Assembly (NCBI RefSeq): GCF_022549355.1
Contig: NZ_JAKZGL010000005.1
Span: forward strand, 186,001-250,000
DNA length: 64,000 nucleotides
Direction: 5' to 3'
Origin: Acinetobacter sp. NIPH 2699
GTDB lineage: Bacteria > Pseudomonadota > Gammaproteobacteria > Pseudomonadales > Moraxellaceae
Part shown: one piece after another, positions 10,914 to 20,314 of the stretch
Numbering within the stretch: the first letter of the stretch is position 1
Layout of the letters: each line of letters begins with the position of its first letter
Notes under the pieces: model-generated
Database searches by the model: none
The model's input: the letters and a program-made list of their open reading frames with translations, nothing else
What the model was told of the DNA's origin: nothing
Translations under genes and position numbers: made by a program

Positions 10914-11951
10914 TTATAGGAATGATTCTGGTTGTTTAGCGGCCGTACGTGCCGTTTGAGGGCTAATCATGCCTTTAGCAACCAGTGTTTTCAGACTTTG
11001 ATCGAGTGTCGTCATGCCGTAGTTAGCGCCAGTCTGAATCGCAGAGTACATTTGCGCCACTTTATTTTCACGGACAAGGTTACGGATTGCAGGAATCCCG
11101 ATCATGATCTCGTGCGCAGCCACACGACCACCGCCATTCTTTTTCAATAGGGTCTGGGAAATAACCGCTTGTAATGATTCGGATAACATCGCACGAACCA
11201 TGTCTTTTTCTTCAGCAGGGAACACGTCGATCACACGGTCAATGGTTTTGGCAGCAGAGGTGGTATGCAGCGTACCAAAAACCAAGTGACCTGTTTCCGC
11301 TGCGGTTAATGCAAGACGAATGGTTTCTAAGTCACGCATCTCACCGACCAGAATAATATCAGGATCTTCACGCAGTGCAGAACGTAGTGCTTCATTAAAG
11401 CCATGCGTATCACGGTGTACTTCACGCTGGTTGATCAGACACTTTTTAGACTGGTGTACAAATTCGATTGGGTCTTCAACAGTTAAAATATGGTCATAAC
11501 GATTTTCGTTGATATAGTCGATCATCGCCGCAAGGGTAGTGGATTTACCTGAACCTGTTGGCCCTGTTACCAGTACAATACCACGTGGGTAATCACAAAT
11601 TTGCTTAAAAATGGTGCCTAAACCTAAGTCTTCCATCGTTAACACTTTGGATGGAATGGTACGAAAGACAGCACCAGCACCACGGTTTTGGTTAAATGCG
11701 TTAACACGGAAACGAGCAATATTTGGGACTTCAAATGAAAAGTCGGTTTCAAGGTCTTCTTCAAAATCACGACGTTGTTTATCATTCATGATGTCATAGA
11801 CTAGACGATGGACATCTTTGTGCTCTAAGGCTGGTAGATTAATGCGGCGAACCTCACCATCTACACGAATCATCGGTGGCATTCCCGCCGAAAGGTGCAA
11901 ATCCGAAGCACCATTTTTTACTGAAAAGGCGAGTAACTCTGTGATATCCAT
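10914..11951 (-). CDS. pilT: Type IV pilus retraction ATPase PilT
   Basis: The 345-residue ATPase powers pilus retraction at the inner membrane. It has Walker A GPTGSGKSTTL near residue 130, Asp box LTVEDPIEFVHQ, Walker B DIILVGEMRDLETI with the AIRNLVRE motif typical of PilT near residue 290, and the His box GHLVFGTLHTTSA. Its length equals that of canonical PilT. It is the first gene of the pilT-pilU operon and is divergent from yggS. Confidence 0.97.
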   Translation of the reverse strand: MDITELLAFSVKNGASDLHLSAGMPPMIRVDGEVRRINLPALEHKDVHRLVYDIMNDKQRRDFEEDLETDFSFEVPNIARFRVNAFNQNRGAGAVFRTIPSKVLTMEDLGLGTIFKQICDYPRGIVLVTGPTGSGKSTTLAAMIDYINENRYDHILTVEDPIEFVHQSKKCLINQREVHRDTHGFNEALRSALREDPDIILVGEMRDLETIRLALTAAETGHLVFGTLHTTSAAKTIDRVIDVFPAEEKDMVRAMLSESLQAVISQTLLKKNGGGRVAAHEIMIGIPAIRNLVRENKVAQMYSAIQTGANYGMTTLDQSLKTLVAKGMISPQTARTAAKQPESFL

Positions 11952-12078
11952 AATATCCCCGAAACAATTAAAAAGTAATTCATTATTTTGTAGAATAATA
12001 TAAGACTTTCCCCGAAGCTTACCAAGACCTCTGATTGTTGATATACAAAAAAAGATGTCGTGAATGAGAACTGTGTCA

Positions 12079-12771
12079 ATGAATTTACTCCAACAGCAGC
12101 GCCAACATGTATTTAACCAAATTGAACAGGTTTGTCAGCGGGTTAATCGAACGGCAGCATCTGTACAATTATTGGCTGTCTCCAAAACGCATCCGAGTAG
12201 TACTCTCCGAGAAATGTATACGGCTGGACAACGCAGTTTTGGGGAGAACTATTTACAGGAAGCCTTAGCGAAAATCGATGAATTACAAGATTTGGAAATA
12301 GAATGGCATTTCATTGGGCATGTACAGCGCAATAAAACCAAACACTTAGCTGAAAAGTTTGACTGGGTACATGGGGTAGATCGTTTCATTATTGCTGAGC
12401 GTTTATCCAATCAACGTTTAGAAGGTCAACCCCCTTTAAATATTTGTATTCAAGTGAATATTGATGGTCAAGATTCTAAAGATGGTTGTCAGCCTGATGA
12501 AGTTGCTGAGTTGGTGCAACAGATCAGCCAACTTCCAAATGTGCGTTTACGTGGTCTGATGGTGATTCCAGCACCTGAAAATCATGCAGCGTTTGCTGAT
12601 GCGAAAATCTTATTTGAACAGGTGCAATCTCAACATGTTCGTCCAGAAGATTGGGATACTTTGAGTATGGGGATGTCTGCTGATTTAGAGGCTGCGATTG
12701 CAGCAGGTTCAACCATGGTCAGAGTTGGTACGGCGTTATTTGGGGAACGAGACTATTCTGCAAAAAGTTGA
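12079..12771 (+). CDS. yggS: YggS family pyridoxal phosphate-binding homeostasis protein
   Basis: The protein is an alpha/beta barrel of the alanine racemase N-terminal fold. It binds PLP through the lysine in LLAVSKTHPS (residue about 36) and affects PLP and amino acid homeostasis, without a known enzyme activity. Other family marks are FGENYLQEA, WHFIGHVQRNK and the C-terminal LSMGMSADLEAAI with VRVGTALFGER. The frame also offers an ATG at 12064, but neither start has a strong ribosome-binding site; 12079 (MNLLQQQ, 230 residues) aligns better with the family. It is divergent from pilT, a common arrangement. Confidence 0.92.
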   Translation: MNLLQQQRQHVFNQIEQVCQRVNRTAASVQLLAVSKTHPSSTLREMYTAGQRSFGENYLQEALAKIDELQDLEIEWHFIGHVQRNKTKHLAEKFDWVHGVDRFIIAERLSNQRLEGQPPLNICIQVNIDGQDSKDGCQPDEVAELVQQISQLPNVRLRGLMVIPAPENHAAFADAKILFEQVQSQHVRPEDWDTLSMGMSADLEAAIAAGSTMVRVGTALFGERDYSAKS

Positions 12772-12804
12772 ATATCTACTTTTGTAGGTTTTGGCTTACG
12801 AGAG

Positions 12805-12900
12805 ATGCTCCATTTAGCGGCTATGTACATTTTAGTTTTTAACCTAATATGGCTTTATCAGGAACAGGATGTTTCGTATAAGAACAATAATGAGTGTTGA
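12805..12900 (+). CDS. Possible 31-residue hydrophobic peptide (weak)
   Basis: An ATG preceded closely by GAGAG opens a 31-residue frame with a hydrophobic start (LAAMYILVFNLIWLY) and a polar tail. It sits in the spacer after yggS. Nothing else supports it and it may be chance. Confidence 0.15.
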   Translation: MLHLAAMYILVFNLIWLYQEQDVSYKNNNEC

Positions 12901-12942
12901 ATGGAATCAGGTACGACAGGAGTTTTACCTTAGCAGAATCTA

Positions 12943-12973
12943 AAAAAGCCTCGACAGGATGTCGGGGCTTTTT
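12943..12973. terminator. Bidirectional terminator between yggS and sbcC
   Basis: Arms at 12943-12955 and 12961-12973 pair with a small interior mismatch and are bounded by A-run and T-run. It separates convergent yggS and sbcC. Confidence 0.88.
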
Positions 12974-12978
12974 AGTGT

Positions 12979-15900
12979 TTATCCCACCACTTCAATCCGA
13001 CTTGAACCCGATCCAATTGGTTGTACTTGAATTTGTACAGGAATACGCTCATGCATTTCCTGAATATGCGAGATCAAGACGACTTTACGACCCTGACTTT
13101 GTAATTGGTCCAATGCATTCATCACCATATGCAAAGATGAGGCATCGAGTGTTCCAAAACCTTCATCAATAAATAATGATTCGATTTTCATCGAACCAGA
13201 AGCCATATTGGCGATCGCTAAAGAAATCGCAAGGGCAGTGAGGAAGGATTCTCCGCCAGAAAGTGATGCAACAGATCGAGTTTCACCGTCCATATCATGA
13301 TCAATAATGGCAAGGCTCAGTGAGTTATCCAAACGTTTGAGAGTATAACGTTGCGATAGCATCGCCAATTGTTGATTGGCATATTCCAGTAAGATATCGA
13401 GATTATATTGCTGGGCTAAATCACGAAAATCTTTCCCTTTAGAATCACCAATTAAACTGGAAATCTTATTCCAGCGATGTTCTTGTTGCTGAATTTGTTG
13501 AATTTGATCTGCAAACTGTTTTTGCTTGGCAAGATTTTGCTGGTGCAACTCCAGTTGAACTTTGTATTGATCCCGCTGTTCCGTGCATTGCTGTAAATTT
13601 TCTTGATTGAAACGAATCGACTCAATCAGTTGCTCAGCTAGAATAGTCGGTTGCTGTTGTAGATGTACATTTAGCTGTTCTTGAATCGTCTTAAGCGCTG
13701 AAGTGGCTTCATTTAATCCACGATCTGCATTTTGTATCGCTGAACGAATCTGCTGTTCTTGTGTCGATGAAATTGCCAGCAGTTCACTGAGCTGCTTTTC
13801 TTCAAAATGTTGATGTTGATTTAACCATGTTGCTACTTCAGCGTTACATTGTTTAAGTGAGTCTAGATTCTGCTGATATTGAGCTTTGAGTAGTTCGAGT
13901 TCATTTTTCTGTTGTTCGAAGTGCTGACGAGCTTGTTCAAAACTGTGTTTAATTTTCTGATATTGACTTTGCAATTGCTGACGCTGTTGATCGTGTTGAT
14001 TTAACCATTCGTTGGCTTTTAGCTCAGTTAAGCCCGTCATGATCACAATGAGTTGGTTTGCTGCTTCAGTATTTTGTTTACCTTTGGCTTCGGTATCTTG
14101 TAATTGTTGCTTCAATTCGGTGTGTTGTGTGGTTAATCCAGCCAAATTTGATTTTAATAAATTCAGTTGTTGATCAGCATTGTCCTTCAGCTTGATTGTA
14201 TTTTCAGCTTGATCGAGTTGCTGCTGACGTTGCTGCAAACTTTGCAAGATATGCTGTGAAAATGACAAGGTTTGTGTAGACCACGATATTTTCTCATCAG
14301 GATTCAGGCAAGCAATAATATGCTGAATTTGTTGTTGTAATTGCTGTATTGATTCAAGTTGATGGCGTGTATTTTGAATGATCTGTGTTAAGTTATGTTG
14401 ATCTTTATTGGCTTGTCCGAGTCGTTGTAACTCTATTTCAATTTGTTGTTTGGACTGTGTCGATTCGGCAACTAAAAGTTGCACTGATGCGGTGATTTCA
14501 TTCTGAGCTAAATTGAAATCCAGTTGAATGTTTGATTGTACTAAATGTTGCTGTAATTGATGATCCTGAGTTTTTAATTTTTCACTGAGTTGTTGCAAAG
14601 TGTTTTGTAGCTGTATTTGTTCAGCCCGAGTCTGAGTCAATTGCTGTTGTGCATTTTGCCAAAGTTGGAAGCATTGTTGTTCGTGTTGAATCGCTTGTTG
14701 CTCTTGCTGTTGTTGTAATTCATACAATGCTTTAGAAACTTGGCTTTCATCATCGCGATAAGGGTGTTCGGTACTACCACAGACGAGACATGCTTCTCCT
14801 TGCTTTAACTCAGCACGTAAATGCTCAATATTTTCAGCATGTAATAAACGTTGTTGTTGCAAGATTAGCTGTAGTTTTTCACGTTCAATTTTCGCAGTTT
14901 GAAACTCAATTTCTGATTTTTGCGTATTTTTCTCAAACTGCTGATATTGCTGTTGTGTGGTATTGAGTTTGTGATTCAACCCTACAACTTCATTTTTCAC
15001 CTCAAAATAGTGCTGTAGTTTTTGCTGAATAAGGTCGAGCTGGTTCAGTCGAATCTGTTGTTGTTCTCTTAATTTTTGTTTTTGCTCAAGTTGCATTTCG
15101 ATTTGCTGTGTTGTTCCGAATTGTTGAACTAAATCATTTAGCACAATTTTGTCTTGATCGAGTTTGGTCTGCGCTCGTTGAATATTGCCTAACGTATTTT
15201 CGGCTTTTTGGTATTGCTGAATAAATTGTTGGAGCTGTTGGATATGTGCATTTAAACCTTTATCTAAAGCCGAAAATTGCGTGCTTTGTTGTAGTTGCTC
15301 AGTGCAAATGCTTTGTTGTTGTACTAGGTTTTGAATGTTTTGCTCAAACTGTTGCTGCTGAGCCTGTAACGGTTGTTGCTGGTTTTCAATTTGGATTAAT
15401 CTGCTTTTGGTCTTTTTATATTCTTCACCGATATACTCACGCTCTTGTATATATTTACGCAATTGAGTCAGTTCATTTTGATGCATTTGTTCAAAGGCTT
15501 GGAACTGCTGTAGTGCTGTTTCTGCTTGGGTATAAAGCGTTTTCTCTTGTTGGAATTGAGTCGTCAAAGCAGTGAAGCTATTTTGCTTTTGCTGAATCTG
15601 TGGTTCGAGCTGCTGTTGATTTTTTTGAATTTGCTGCTGTTGAAAGATCACTGGGCGTATACCAGAGAACGTCTCAAGTTGTACCAGCCGTTGACGATCT
15701 GCGGCTAAGCTTGCATGGGCTTTGAATTGAATGTCGTGATATTGCTGTTTTAAGACAATCTCACTTTCCAGCTTATGTTGCTGTTCAAACCATTGCTGTT
15801 GTTGTTTGAGTTGGTTTTTTTCTGTTTCAAGCTGTTGATATTGTTTTTGCACTTCTAGAAATTGGCCGTGTAGTGCTGCGATTTCTTCATCTGAACGGAT

Positions 15901-16575
15901 TTCAATATGACCTAAAACGTTTTCCAACTGTTTGCGTTGATTGGTAATTTCTTTGGTTTTCTCAAATGCCAATTGCCCAATTTTTGCGAAGATACTGGAA
16001 TTGGTCAGATACTCAAGCAATTCACCACGCTCATTATCCCGTGCTTTGAGAAAGGCGGTGACCTCTGATTGTGCCAAAAGTACCGCACGTGTGAATTGCT
16101 CAAAACTGAGTTGCGTGATTTGCTGAATATGGTTTTCGACTGCTTTGGTTTTATCGGCAATCACCACACCATCGGTGAGGCATTTCAGCGAGCGCTGTAC
16201 GCTTTGCAGTTTACCATGGGCATTTTCACGGGCACGTTTGATTTCCCACCGCGCTAGATAATGCTTTTGATCTTGTGCCACAAAACAAAGTTCAGCAAAG
16301 CCATGTCCTGTACCACGACGCAAAACCGTAAGTGGGGAGTTGGTAAGAAGTTCTGAACCATCGACATCCAATAATTTTCCATCACTGTCTTTGAGACGTG
16401 GAATTTTATTGAATAGCGCAAGACACATCGCATCTAAAATGGTGGATTTACCAGCGCCTGTTTTACCTATAATGGCAATCAGTCCAGCATTGGCTAGAGG
16501 CTCAGTTTCAAAATCAATAAAATGTTCACCTGCAAGAGATGCCAAATTTTTAAGTCGGATCGATAAAATTTTCAT
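12979..16575 (-). CDS. sbcC: Exonuclease subunit SbcC (Rad50-like)
   Basis: The 1198-residue SMC-like ATPase partners SbcD to cleave hairpins and process DNA ends. The N-terminal Walker A is GKTGAGKST near residue 38. Two long coiled coils flank a zinc hook with the CLVC motif near residue 612. The C-terminus holds the ABC signature SLSGGESFLTALA and Walker B SLFIDEGFGTLD. The coiled coils are extremely rich in glutamine, with many consecutive Q runs. It lies nine bases after sbcD and is longer than the E. coli protein (about 1050 residues). Confidence 0.95.
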   Translation of the reverse strand: MKILSIRLKNLASLAGEHFIDFETEPLANAGLIAIIGKTGAGKSTILDAMCLALFNKIPRLKDSDGKLLDVDGSELLTNSPLTVLRRGTGHGFAELCFVAQDQKHYLARWEIKRARENAHGKLQSVQRSLKCLTDGVVIADKTKAVENHIQQITQLSFEQFTRAVLLAQSEVTAFLKARDNERGELLEYLTNSSIFAKIGQLAFEKTKEITNQRKQLENVLGHIEIRSDEEIAALHGQFLEVQKQYQQLETEKNQLKQQQQWFEQQHKLESEIVLKQQYHDIQFKAHASLAADRQRLVQLETFSGIRPVIFQQQQIQKNQQQLEPQIQQKQNSFTALTTQFQQEKTLYTQAETALQQFQAFEQMHQNELTQLRKYIQEREYIGEEYKKTKSRLIQIENQQQPLQAQQQQFEQNIQNLVQQQSICTEQLQQSTQFSALDKGLNAHIQQLQQFIQQYQKAENTLGNIQRAQTKLDQDKIVLNDLVQQFGTTQQIEMQLEQKQKLREQQQIRLNQLDLIQQKLQHYFEVKNEVVGLNHKLNTTQQQYQQFEKNTQKSEIEFQTAKIEREKLQLILQQQRLLHAENIEHLRAELKQGEACLVCGSTEHPYRDDESQVSKALYELQQQQEQQAIQHEQQCFQLWQNAQQQLTQTRAEQIQLQNTLQQLSEKLKTQDHQLQQHLVQSNIQLDFNLAQNEITASVQLLVAESTQSKQQIEIELQRLGQANKDQHNLTQIIQNTRHQLESIQQLQQQIQHIIACLNPDEKISWSTQTLSFSQHILQSLQQRQQQLDQAENTIKLKDNADQQLNLLKSNLAGLTTQHTELKQQLQDTEAKGKQNTEAANQLIVIMTGLTELKANEWLNQHDQQRQQLQSQYQKIKHSFEQARQHFEQQKNELELLKAQYQQNLDSLKQCNAEVATWLNQHQHFEEKQLSELLAISSTQEQQIRSAIQNADRGLNEATSALKTIQEQLNVHLQQQPTILAEQLIESIRFNQENLQQCTEQRDQYKVQLELHQQNLAKQKQFADQIQQIQQQEHRWNKISSLIGDSKGKDFRDLAQQYNLDILLEYANQQLAMLSQRYTLKRLDNSLSLAIIDHDMDGETRSVASLSGGESFLTALAISLAIANMASGSMKIESLFIDEGFGTLDASSLHMVMNALDQLQSQGRKVVLISHIQEMHERIPVQIQVQPIGSGSSRIEVVG

Positions 16576-16584
16576 GGCAGCTCT

Positions 16585-17835
16585 TTAATTTTGGTGATCA
16601 TCTTCAAGTTGTTTTTGTGCTTCGGCAACCAAACACAAAAAGTCTTGGGTGACATCATTATCAGTGCTATAACCTTTTTTCTCCCAGATTTGCTGGAATA
16701 GCTTTTCAGGTGTGGGCGGCTCAAGGCTAATATTTTGTTTGTGCTCAGCACTATTTTCATTGGATAAATATTGTCTTGAAATCCTTACCAAACGATAGCG
16801 ATCTTTGGGTAAGGCATCTTCAAATTGTTGTCTTAAATTGGGTTGAGGCGGGGTAGCAGTGTGATATTCAATATCGACATATTCTCGGTGGTCAATATTT
16901 TTGATGACTGCATTGGGCAGATTTTTAAGTCGTTGCATTACTTCCGTGAGTTCGCCTTTAATCTTGTGTAGTTGTATGGATCGCGGGATGGCGATGGCTT
17001 CAAACTCAAATTTATTTTCATCTTTAGATGGGTCAAGGGTTACTTCAACCACTTGATGTTTATAGTTGATTTCACTGAAAGAAAGTGGAATTGGGGAACC
17101 GCTATAACGGATATGTGGATGTTGTACTTTTTGTGGTTTATGCAAATGTCCGAGCGCCACATAATCAATCACGTCATCAAAAAGTGTGGTGGAAAGGGCT
17201 TCTTCATTTCCAATGATAATCGGGCGTTCTGAATCTGAGGTTTCGCCGCCTTGCATATGTGCATGTGACATCAGGATTAAGGCTTGCTCATCGGTTTTTC
17301 TGCGTTTTGCCTCAGCGATTAACTGTTGATGTAGGTAGGCAATCGCACTTTGACTCTGCGTGGTGTGTTCATTAAAGCCTGTGATTTCAGCGGAACGTAA
17401 AAAGGGCAATGCAATGCACCATGCCACAATCTGTTTTTGCTCATCAAAAATTGGCAAAATTAAACGTTCTAGATCAAGTGTTTTATCATCATTCCAACGG
17501 ATCACCCCGACTGTTTTGGCATTGTATTTTTCTAAAAGGGGTTCAACTTGCTCGATGCGATAACCTGAATCATGGTTGCCTGCGATCATCAAGGTTTGCA
17601 TCTGAGGTGCAATTTCATGTGCATCGGCTAGGAATTGATAGAGTTGTTTTTGTGCTTGTGAACTTGGATTGATCACATCAAAAATATCACCTGCAATCAA
17701 CAAAGCATGTGGCTGTTTTAGTTTGATTTGTTCAAGTAACCATGTCAGAAACTGTTCATGTTCGTAATGGCGGGAATGGTTATAAAAAAACTGCCCCAAA
17801 TGCCAGTCAGAAGTATGAAAAAAACGCACAGTCAT
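16585..17835 (-). CDS. sbcD: Exonuclease subunit SbcD (Mre11-like)
   Basis: The 416-residue metallophosphoesterase is the nuclease subunit of SbcCD. Phosphoesterase motifs appear in order: HTSDWHLGQ at the N-terminus, GDIFD, GNHDS, SHAHMQG and LGHLHKPQ. These bind the two catalytic metal ions. It is the first gene of the sbcDC pair, with sbcC nine bases downstream. Confidence 0.95.
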   Translation of the reverse strand: MTVRFFHTSDWHLGQFFYNHSRHYEHEQFLTWLLEQIKLKQPHALLIAGDIFDVINPSSQAQKQLYQFLADAHEIAPQMQTLMIAGNHDSGYRIEQVEPLLEKYNAKTVGVIRWNDDKTLDLERLILPIFDEQKQIVAWCIALPFLRSAEITGFNEHTTQSQSAIAYLHQQLIAEAKRRKTDEQALILMSHAHMQGGETSDSERPIIIGNEEALSTTLFDDVIDYVALGHLHKPQKVQHPHIRYSGSPIPLSFSEINYKHQVVEVTLDPSKDENKFEFEAIAIPRSIQLHKIKGELTEVMQRLKNLPNAVIKNIDHREYVDIEYHTATPPQPNLRQQFEDALPKDRYRLVRISRQYLSNENSAEHKQNISLEPPTPEKLFQQIWEKKGYSTDNDVTQDFLCLVAEAQKQLEDDHQN

Positions 17836-17923
17836 AAATGAGTCTAAAGATGAAATTAACCAGAATAAGGTAGCACGTATTCAATGTGAAAGTAGAGTCT
17901 TTACGGAGCAGAAAATGCTGTAC

Positions 17924-17944
17924 AAGATAATCATTGATCATCTT
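17924..17944. promoter_or_regulatory. 21-bp dyad upstream of the crotonase gene
   Basis: The ten-base arms AAGATAATCA and TGATCATCTT are complementary at nine of ten positions around a single central base. The dyad ends 56 bases before the crotonase start. It looks like a regulator operator and partly resembles a Fur box, but the binding protein is unknown. Confidence 0.3.
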
Positions 17945-18000
17945 TAAGCGATCATCTAGTTTGGTAATCAGGCAATCATATAAAAATGAGGAAATAGAAA

Positions 18001-18783
18001 ATGAGCTTAGGTAAAGTAAGCCGCGAAATTATTGGCCATATCATATTAATTGGGCTAGACCGAGCAGCAAAACGCAATGCCTTTGACAGCCATCTGATTT
18101 CAGATTTATCACAAGCCTTAACTGAATATGAAAATGATCCTGAATTACGCTGCGCCGTGATTTTTGCCCATGGTGATCACTTTACCGCAGGTTTAGATCT
18201 CGTTGAATTACAGTCAAAAATTTCACAGGGAATTTTCAATTTTGATGAAAATCAAATTAACCCTTGGGGAACGGGGGGCAGACAACGAACCAAGCCTGTA
18301 GTGGTGGCTGTACAAGGGATCTGTTATACCGCAGGGGTGGAGTTGATGCTCAATGCTGATGTGGTGATTGCCAGTGACAATAGCGTATTTGGACAGCTCG
18401 AAGTTCAACGCGGCATCATGCCTTTTGGTGGGGCAACTGTGCGATTTGTGCAGGCTGCTGGTTGGCAAAAAGCCATGCCATATTTGTTAACAGGTAAGAC
18501 CTTTGATAGCAAAATCGCGTATGAACTGAATCTTATTTCTGAGATCGTTGAACAAGGCAAACAGCTTGAACGTGCAATCGAAATTGCCACAGAGATTTGT
18601 ACATCCGCACCACTTGCAGTACAAGCTTTATTGGCTTCTGCTACAGATGCCGTTACACAAGGCCAGACATTTGCATTTGGAAAAATGAACAGCTATCTCA
18701 TGCCACTATTTGTATCGCAAGATGCACAAGAAGGTGTGCGTGCCATGTTAGAAAAACGTCCACCTCAATTTAAAGGTCATTAG
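18001..18783 (+). CDS. Crotonase/enoyl-CoA hydratase family protein
   Basis: The 260-residue crotonase-fold protein would bind acyl-CoA. The two oxyanion-hole regions are visible: HGDHFTAGLDL near residue 60 and GICYTAGVELMLNADVVIAS near 105, followed by FGQLEVQRGIMPFGG. Enzymes of this superfamily hydrate, isomerise or hydrolyse acyl-CoA thioesters; the substrate cannot be told from the sequence. It is monocistronic, with a dyad symmetry upstream and a terminator just after it. Confidence 0.88.
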   Translation: MSLGKVSREIIGHIILIGLDRAAKRNAFDSHLISDLSQALTEYENDPELRCAVIFAHGDHFTAGLDLVELQSKISQGIFNFDENQINPWGTGGRQRTKPVVVAVQGICYTAGVELMLNADVVIASDNSVFGQLEVQRGIMPFGGATVRFVQAAGWQKAMPYLLTGKTFDSKIAYELNLISEIVEQGKQLERAIEIATEICTSAPLAVQALLASATDAVTQGQTFAFGKMNSYLMPLFVSQDAQEGVRAMLEKRPPQFKGH

Positions 18784-18791
18784 AAAATACA

Positions 18792-18830
18792 AACCGACGA
18801 TTCCAATTCAAGTCGTCGGTTGAAATTTTT
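18792..18830 (+). terminator. Terminator after the crotonase gene
   Basis: Arms AACCGACGA (18792-18800) and TCGTCGGTT (18813-18821) form a stem followed by GAAATTTTT. The same stem sequence recurs at 19536-19567. Confidence 0.8.
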
Positions 18831-18880
18831 ATTAAGGGTTTTTGTATCAATAAACCCAATTTGAGACGGTATTGGAAAAA

Positions 18881-19258
18881 TTATTGCGCATTCTCATCCA
18901 TTTCACAAATCCCAAAAACATTGTTGTCTAAATCCAAAAAATAGCCTTGCCAACAACGGTTTGGAATAGCAAATTTATCCATAGCGATGATACCGCCTAG
19001 GCTTAAAATTTTGGCGGCAGTTTCGTCGAAGTTCGCTACTTCGATGGTGCAGGTAAAAGCATTGGTGCCACACTCAGTGGGTGGCGTTGCTACAGGACGC
19101 TGTAATAAACTGCCATGAATGCCATCGGTTTCGATACGATAATATTCAATCGGTAAATCCTCTACTTTTTCAAACTTCCAGCCAAAAGTCGATTCATAAA
19201 AAGCTGTATCTCGTTGTGGATTTGAAGATTGGATTTCAAAATAAATAATTGCATTCAT
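18881..19258 (-). CDS. VOC (glyoxalase/bleomycin-resistance fold) family protein
   Basis: The 125-residue protein has the vicinal-oxygen-chelate pattern: IIYFEIQSSNPQRDTAFYE at the start, FGWKFEKV, and the C-terminal WQGYFLDLDNNVFGICEMD with the metal-ligand-type glutamate. This family covers glyoxalases, dioxygenases and antibiotic-binding proteins, and the substrate is unknown here. It is a single gene, convergent with the crotonase. Confidence 0.85.
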   Translation of the reverse strand: MNAIIYFEIQSSNPQRDTAFYESTFGWKFEKVEDLPIEYYRIETDGIHGSLLQRPVATPPTECGTNAFTCTIEVANFDETAAKILSLGGIIAMDKFAIPNRCWQGYFLDLDNNVFGICEMDENAQ

Positions 19259-19775
19259 GTCTTTATTCCTTTGTCTTTATTTTGGTTGAATCATTCTAAA
19301 TATATCTCGTGATGTAAACATAACGGTTTATGTAAGTATGTTCTGTGGCTGAGTATCACTTGATTGAAAAAGTGAATTTTATTAGCTTAATGATGTTCAG
19401 ATAAACGTATTGAAAATTGATGAAGTAATCAAATTAGCGAATAAACTAGAACTCTAAGAGCAAAGCGGTGATGCTGAACAGATTAAAATCTACGTTGTCG
19501 ATGCGATTTAAAACACAAATTTTAGGCAAATAAAAACCGACGATTCGAGTGATGATAAATCGTCGGTCAAATCTTCATCATAAGTTTTGGCTGCTAACAA
19601 AACCAATTCCGAAGAGGAAAGTCATAATGAAAGGTCACCGAACGTTGCGGATGCCGTGCAATGTAGATTCGGTTGCTGCGACCTTGTACTCTATATAACG
19701 AGACTAAATGCAGATTGGTTGACATAAAAATGAAAAAAAAGTAAAAAAAATCTATAATCATTTATTAGGGTCGAC
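19259..19775. other. 517-base spacer with hairpins and a decayed ORF
   Basis: No intact gene is seen. Around 19411-19510 a frame reading KIDEVIKLANKLEL, stop, EQSGDAEQIKIYVVDAI, stop looks like a broken small gene of unknown type. A hairpin (19536-19545 with 19558-19567) repeats the terminator stem found after the crotonase. Bases 19631-19685 can form a longer structure, with AAGGTCACCGAA pairing to TTCGGT and GACCTT around a bulge. Confidence 0.4.
19536..19567. repeat. Hairpin sharing its stem with the 18792 terminator
   Basis: Arms ACCGACGATT and AATCGTCGGT enclose a 12-base loop. The arm sequence is nearly the same as in the terminator at 18792-18821, 740 bases away. Confidence 0.6.
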
Positions 19776-20240
19776 TTGATTGGTTATATGTTTATGATTT
19801 CATTGCGTTTGTATTATTTATGGTTTTTTGTCATTTGCCTCGTTTCGACTTTATTGGCTGGTGTGCTGGCTGCGATTTTACCAAATAGTATAGGAGGTAT
19901 ACTCACAGCACTCCCTTATTTGATTGCAATCATTTTTGTATTATTCAAATTTTTAAAACAACAACAACGTGCACCAACTGCTCAAGAGAAAAAACGTTTA
20001 ACACTCGCTTTTACCCTGATTTTTTGGGGATATAACGTATTGGGCTTGTTGTTGGGTCTATTCTTCTTTGCCCGTAAAGATCCTGAGGTCTGGCAGAACT
20101 TCCTCTTGTATTTGCAACAGCCTAAATTTTTGCTGACTGTCCTAGCGATGTGGCTAATGCTGGCGATTCCATTATTTTTAATTACCTATTGGTTTTATGG
20201 CAAGCAAGCACAGCGAATGGCATATAAGATGTTTGGATAG
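19776..20240 (+). CDS. ABZJ_00895 family membrane protein
   Basis: The protein has about 154 residues and four hydrophobic segments, near residues 14-34, 40-58, 75-97 and 115-138. The segment PKFLLTVLAMWLMLAIPLFL and the ending RMAYKMF match the Acinetobacter-restricted ABZJ_00895 family, whose function is unknown. The frame opens with TTG at 19776, seven bases after TAGGG, with in-frame ATGs at 19788 and 19794. Which is used is unclear; 19794 (MISLRLYYLWF) gives the most family-like N-terminus. Confidence 0.75.
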   Translation: MIGYMFMISLRLYYLWFFVICLVSTLLAGVLAAILPNSIGGILTALPYLIAIIFVLFKFLKQQQRAPTAQEKKRLTLAFTLIFWGYNVLGLLLGLFFFARKDPEVWQNFLLYLQQPKFLLTVLAMWLMLAIPLFLITYWFYGKQAQRMAYKMFG

Positions 20241-20314
20241 TTTAACAGTTATCTTGTAATTCATTTTTATTCTGTTATAGCTACTTATACATATCGTTTT
20301 TGATAGGTAGCGCC

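Noticed and set aside
13500..16000. Repeats in the CAA/CTG-rich stretch as a possible CRISPR or microsatellite array
   Set aside because: There is no regular spacer-repeat spacing, and the frame is maintained throughout SbcC.
15246..16588. Several plus-strand frames within sbcC
   Set aside because: They are shadows of the CAA/CAG-rich coding strand; Cys/Phe/Val-rich translations are typical of antisense to glutamine codons.
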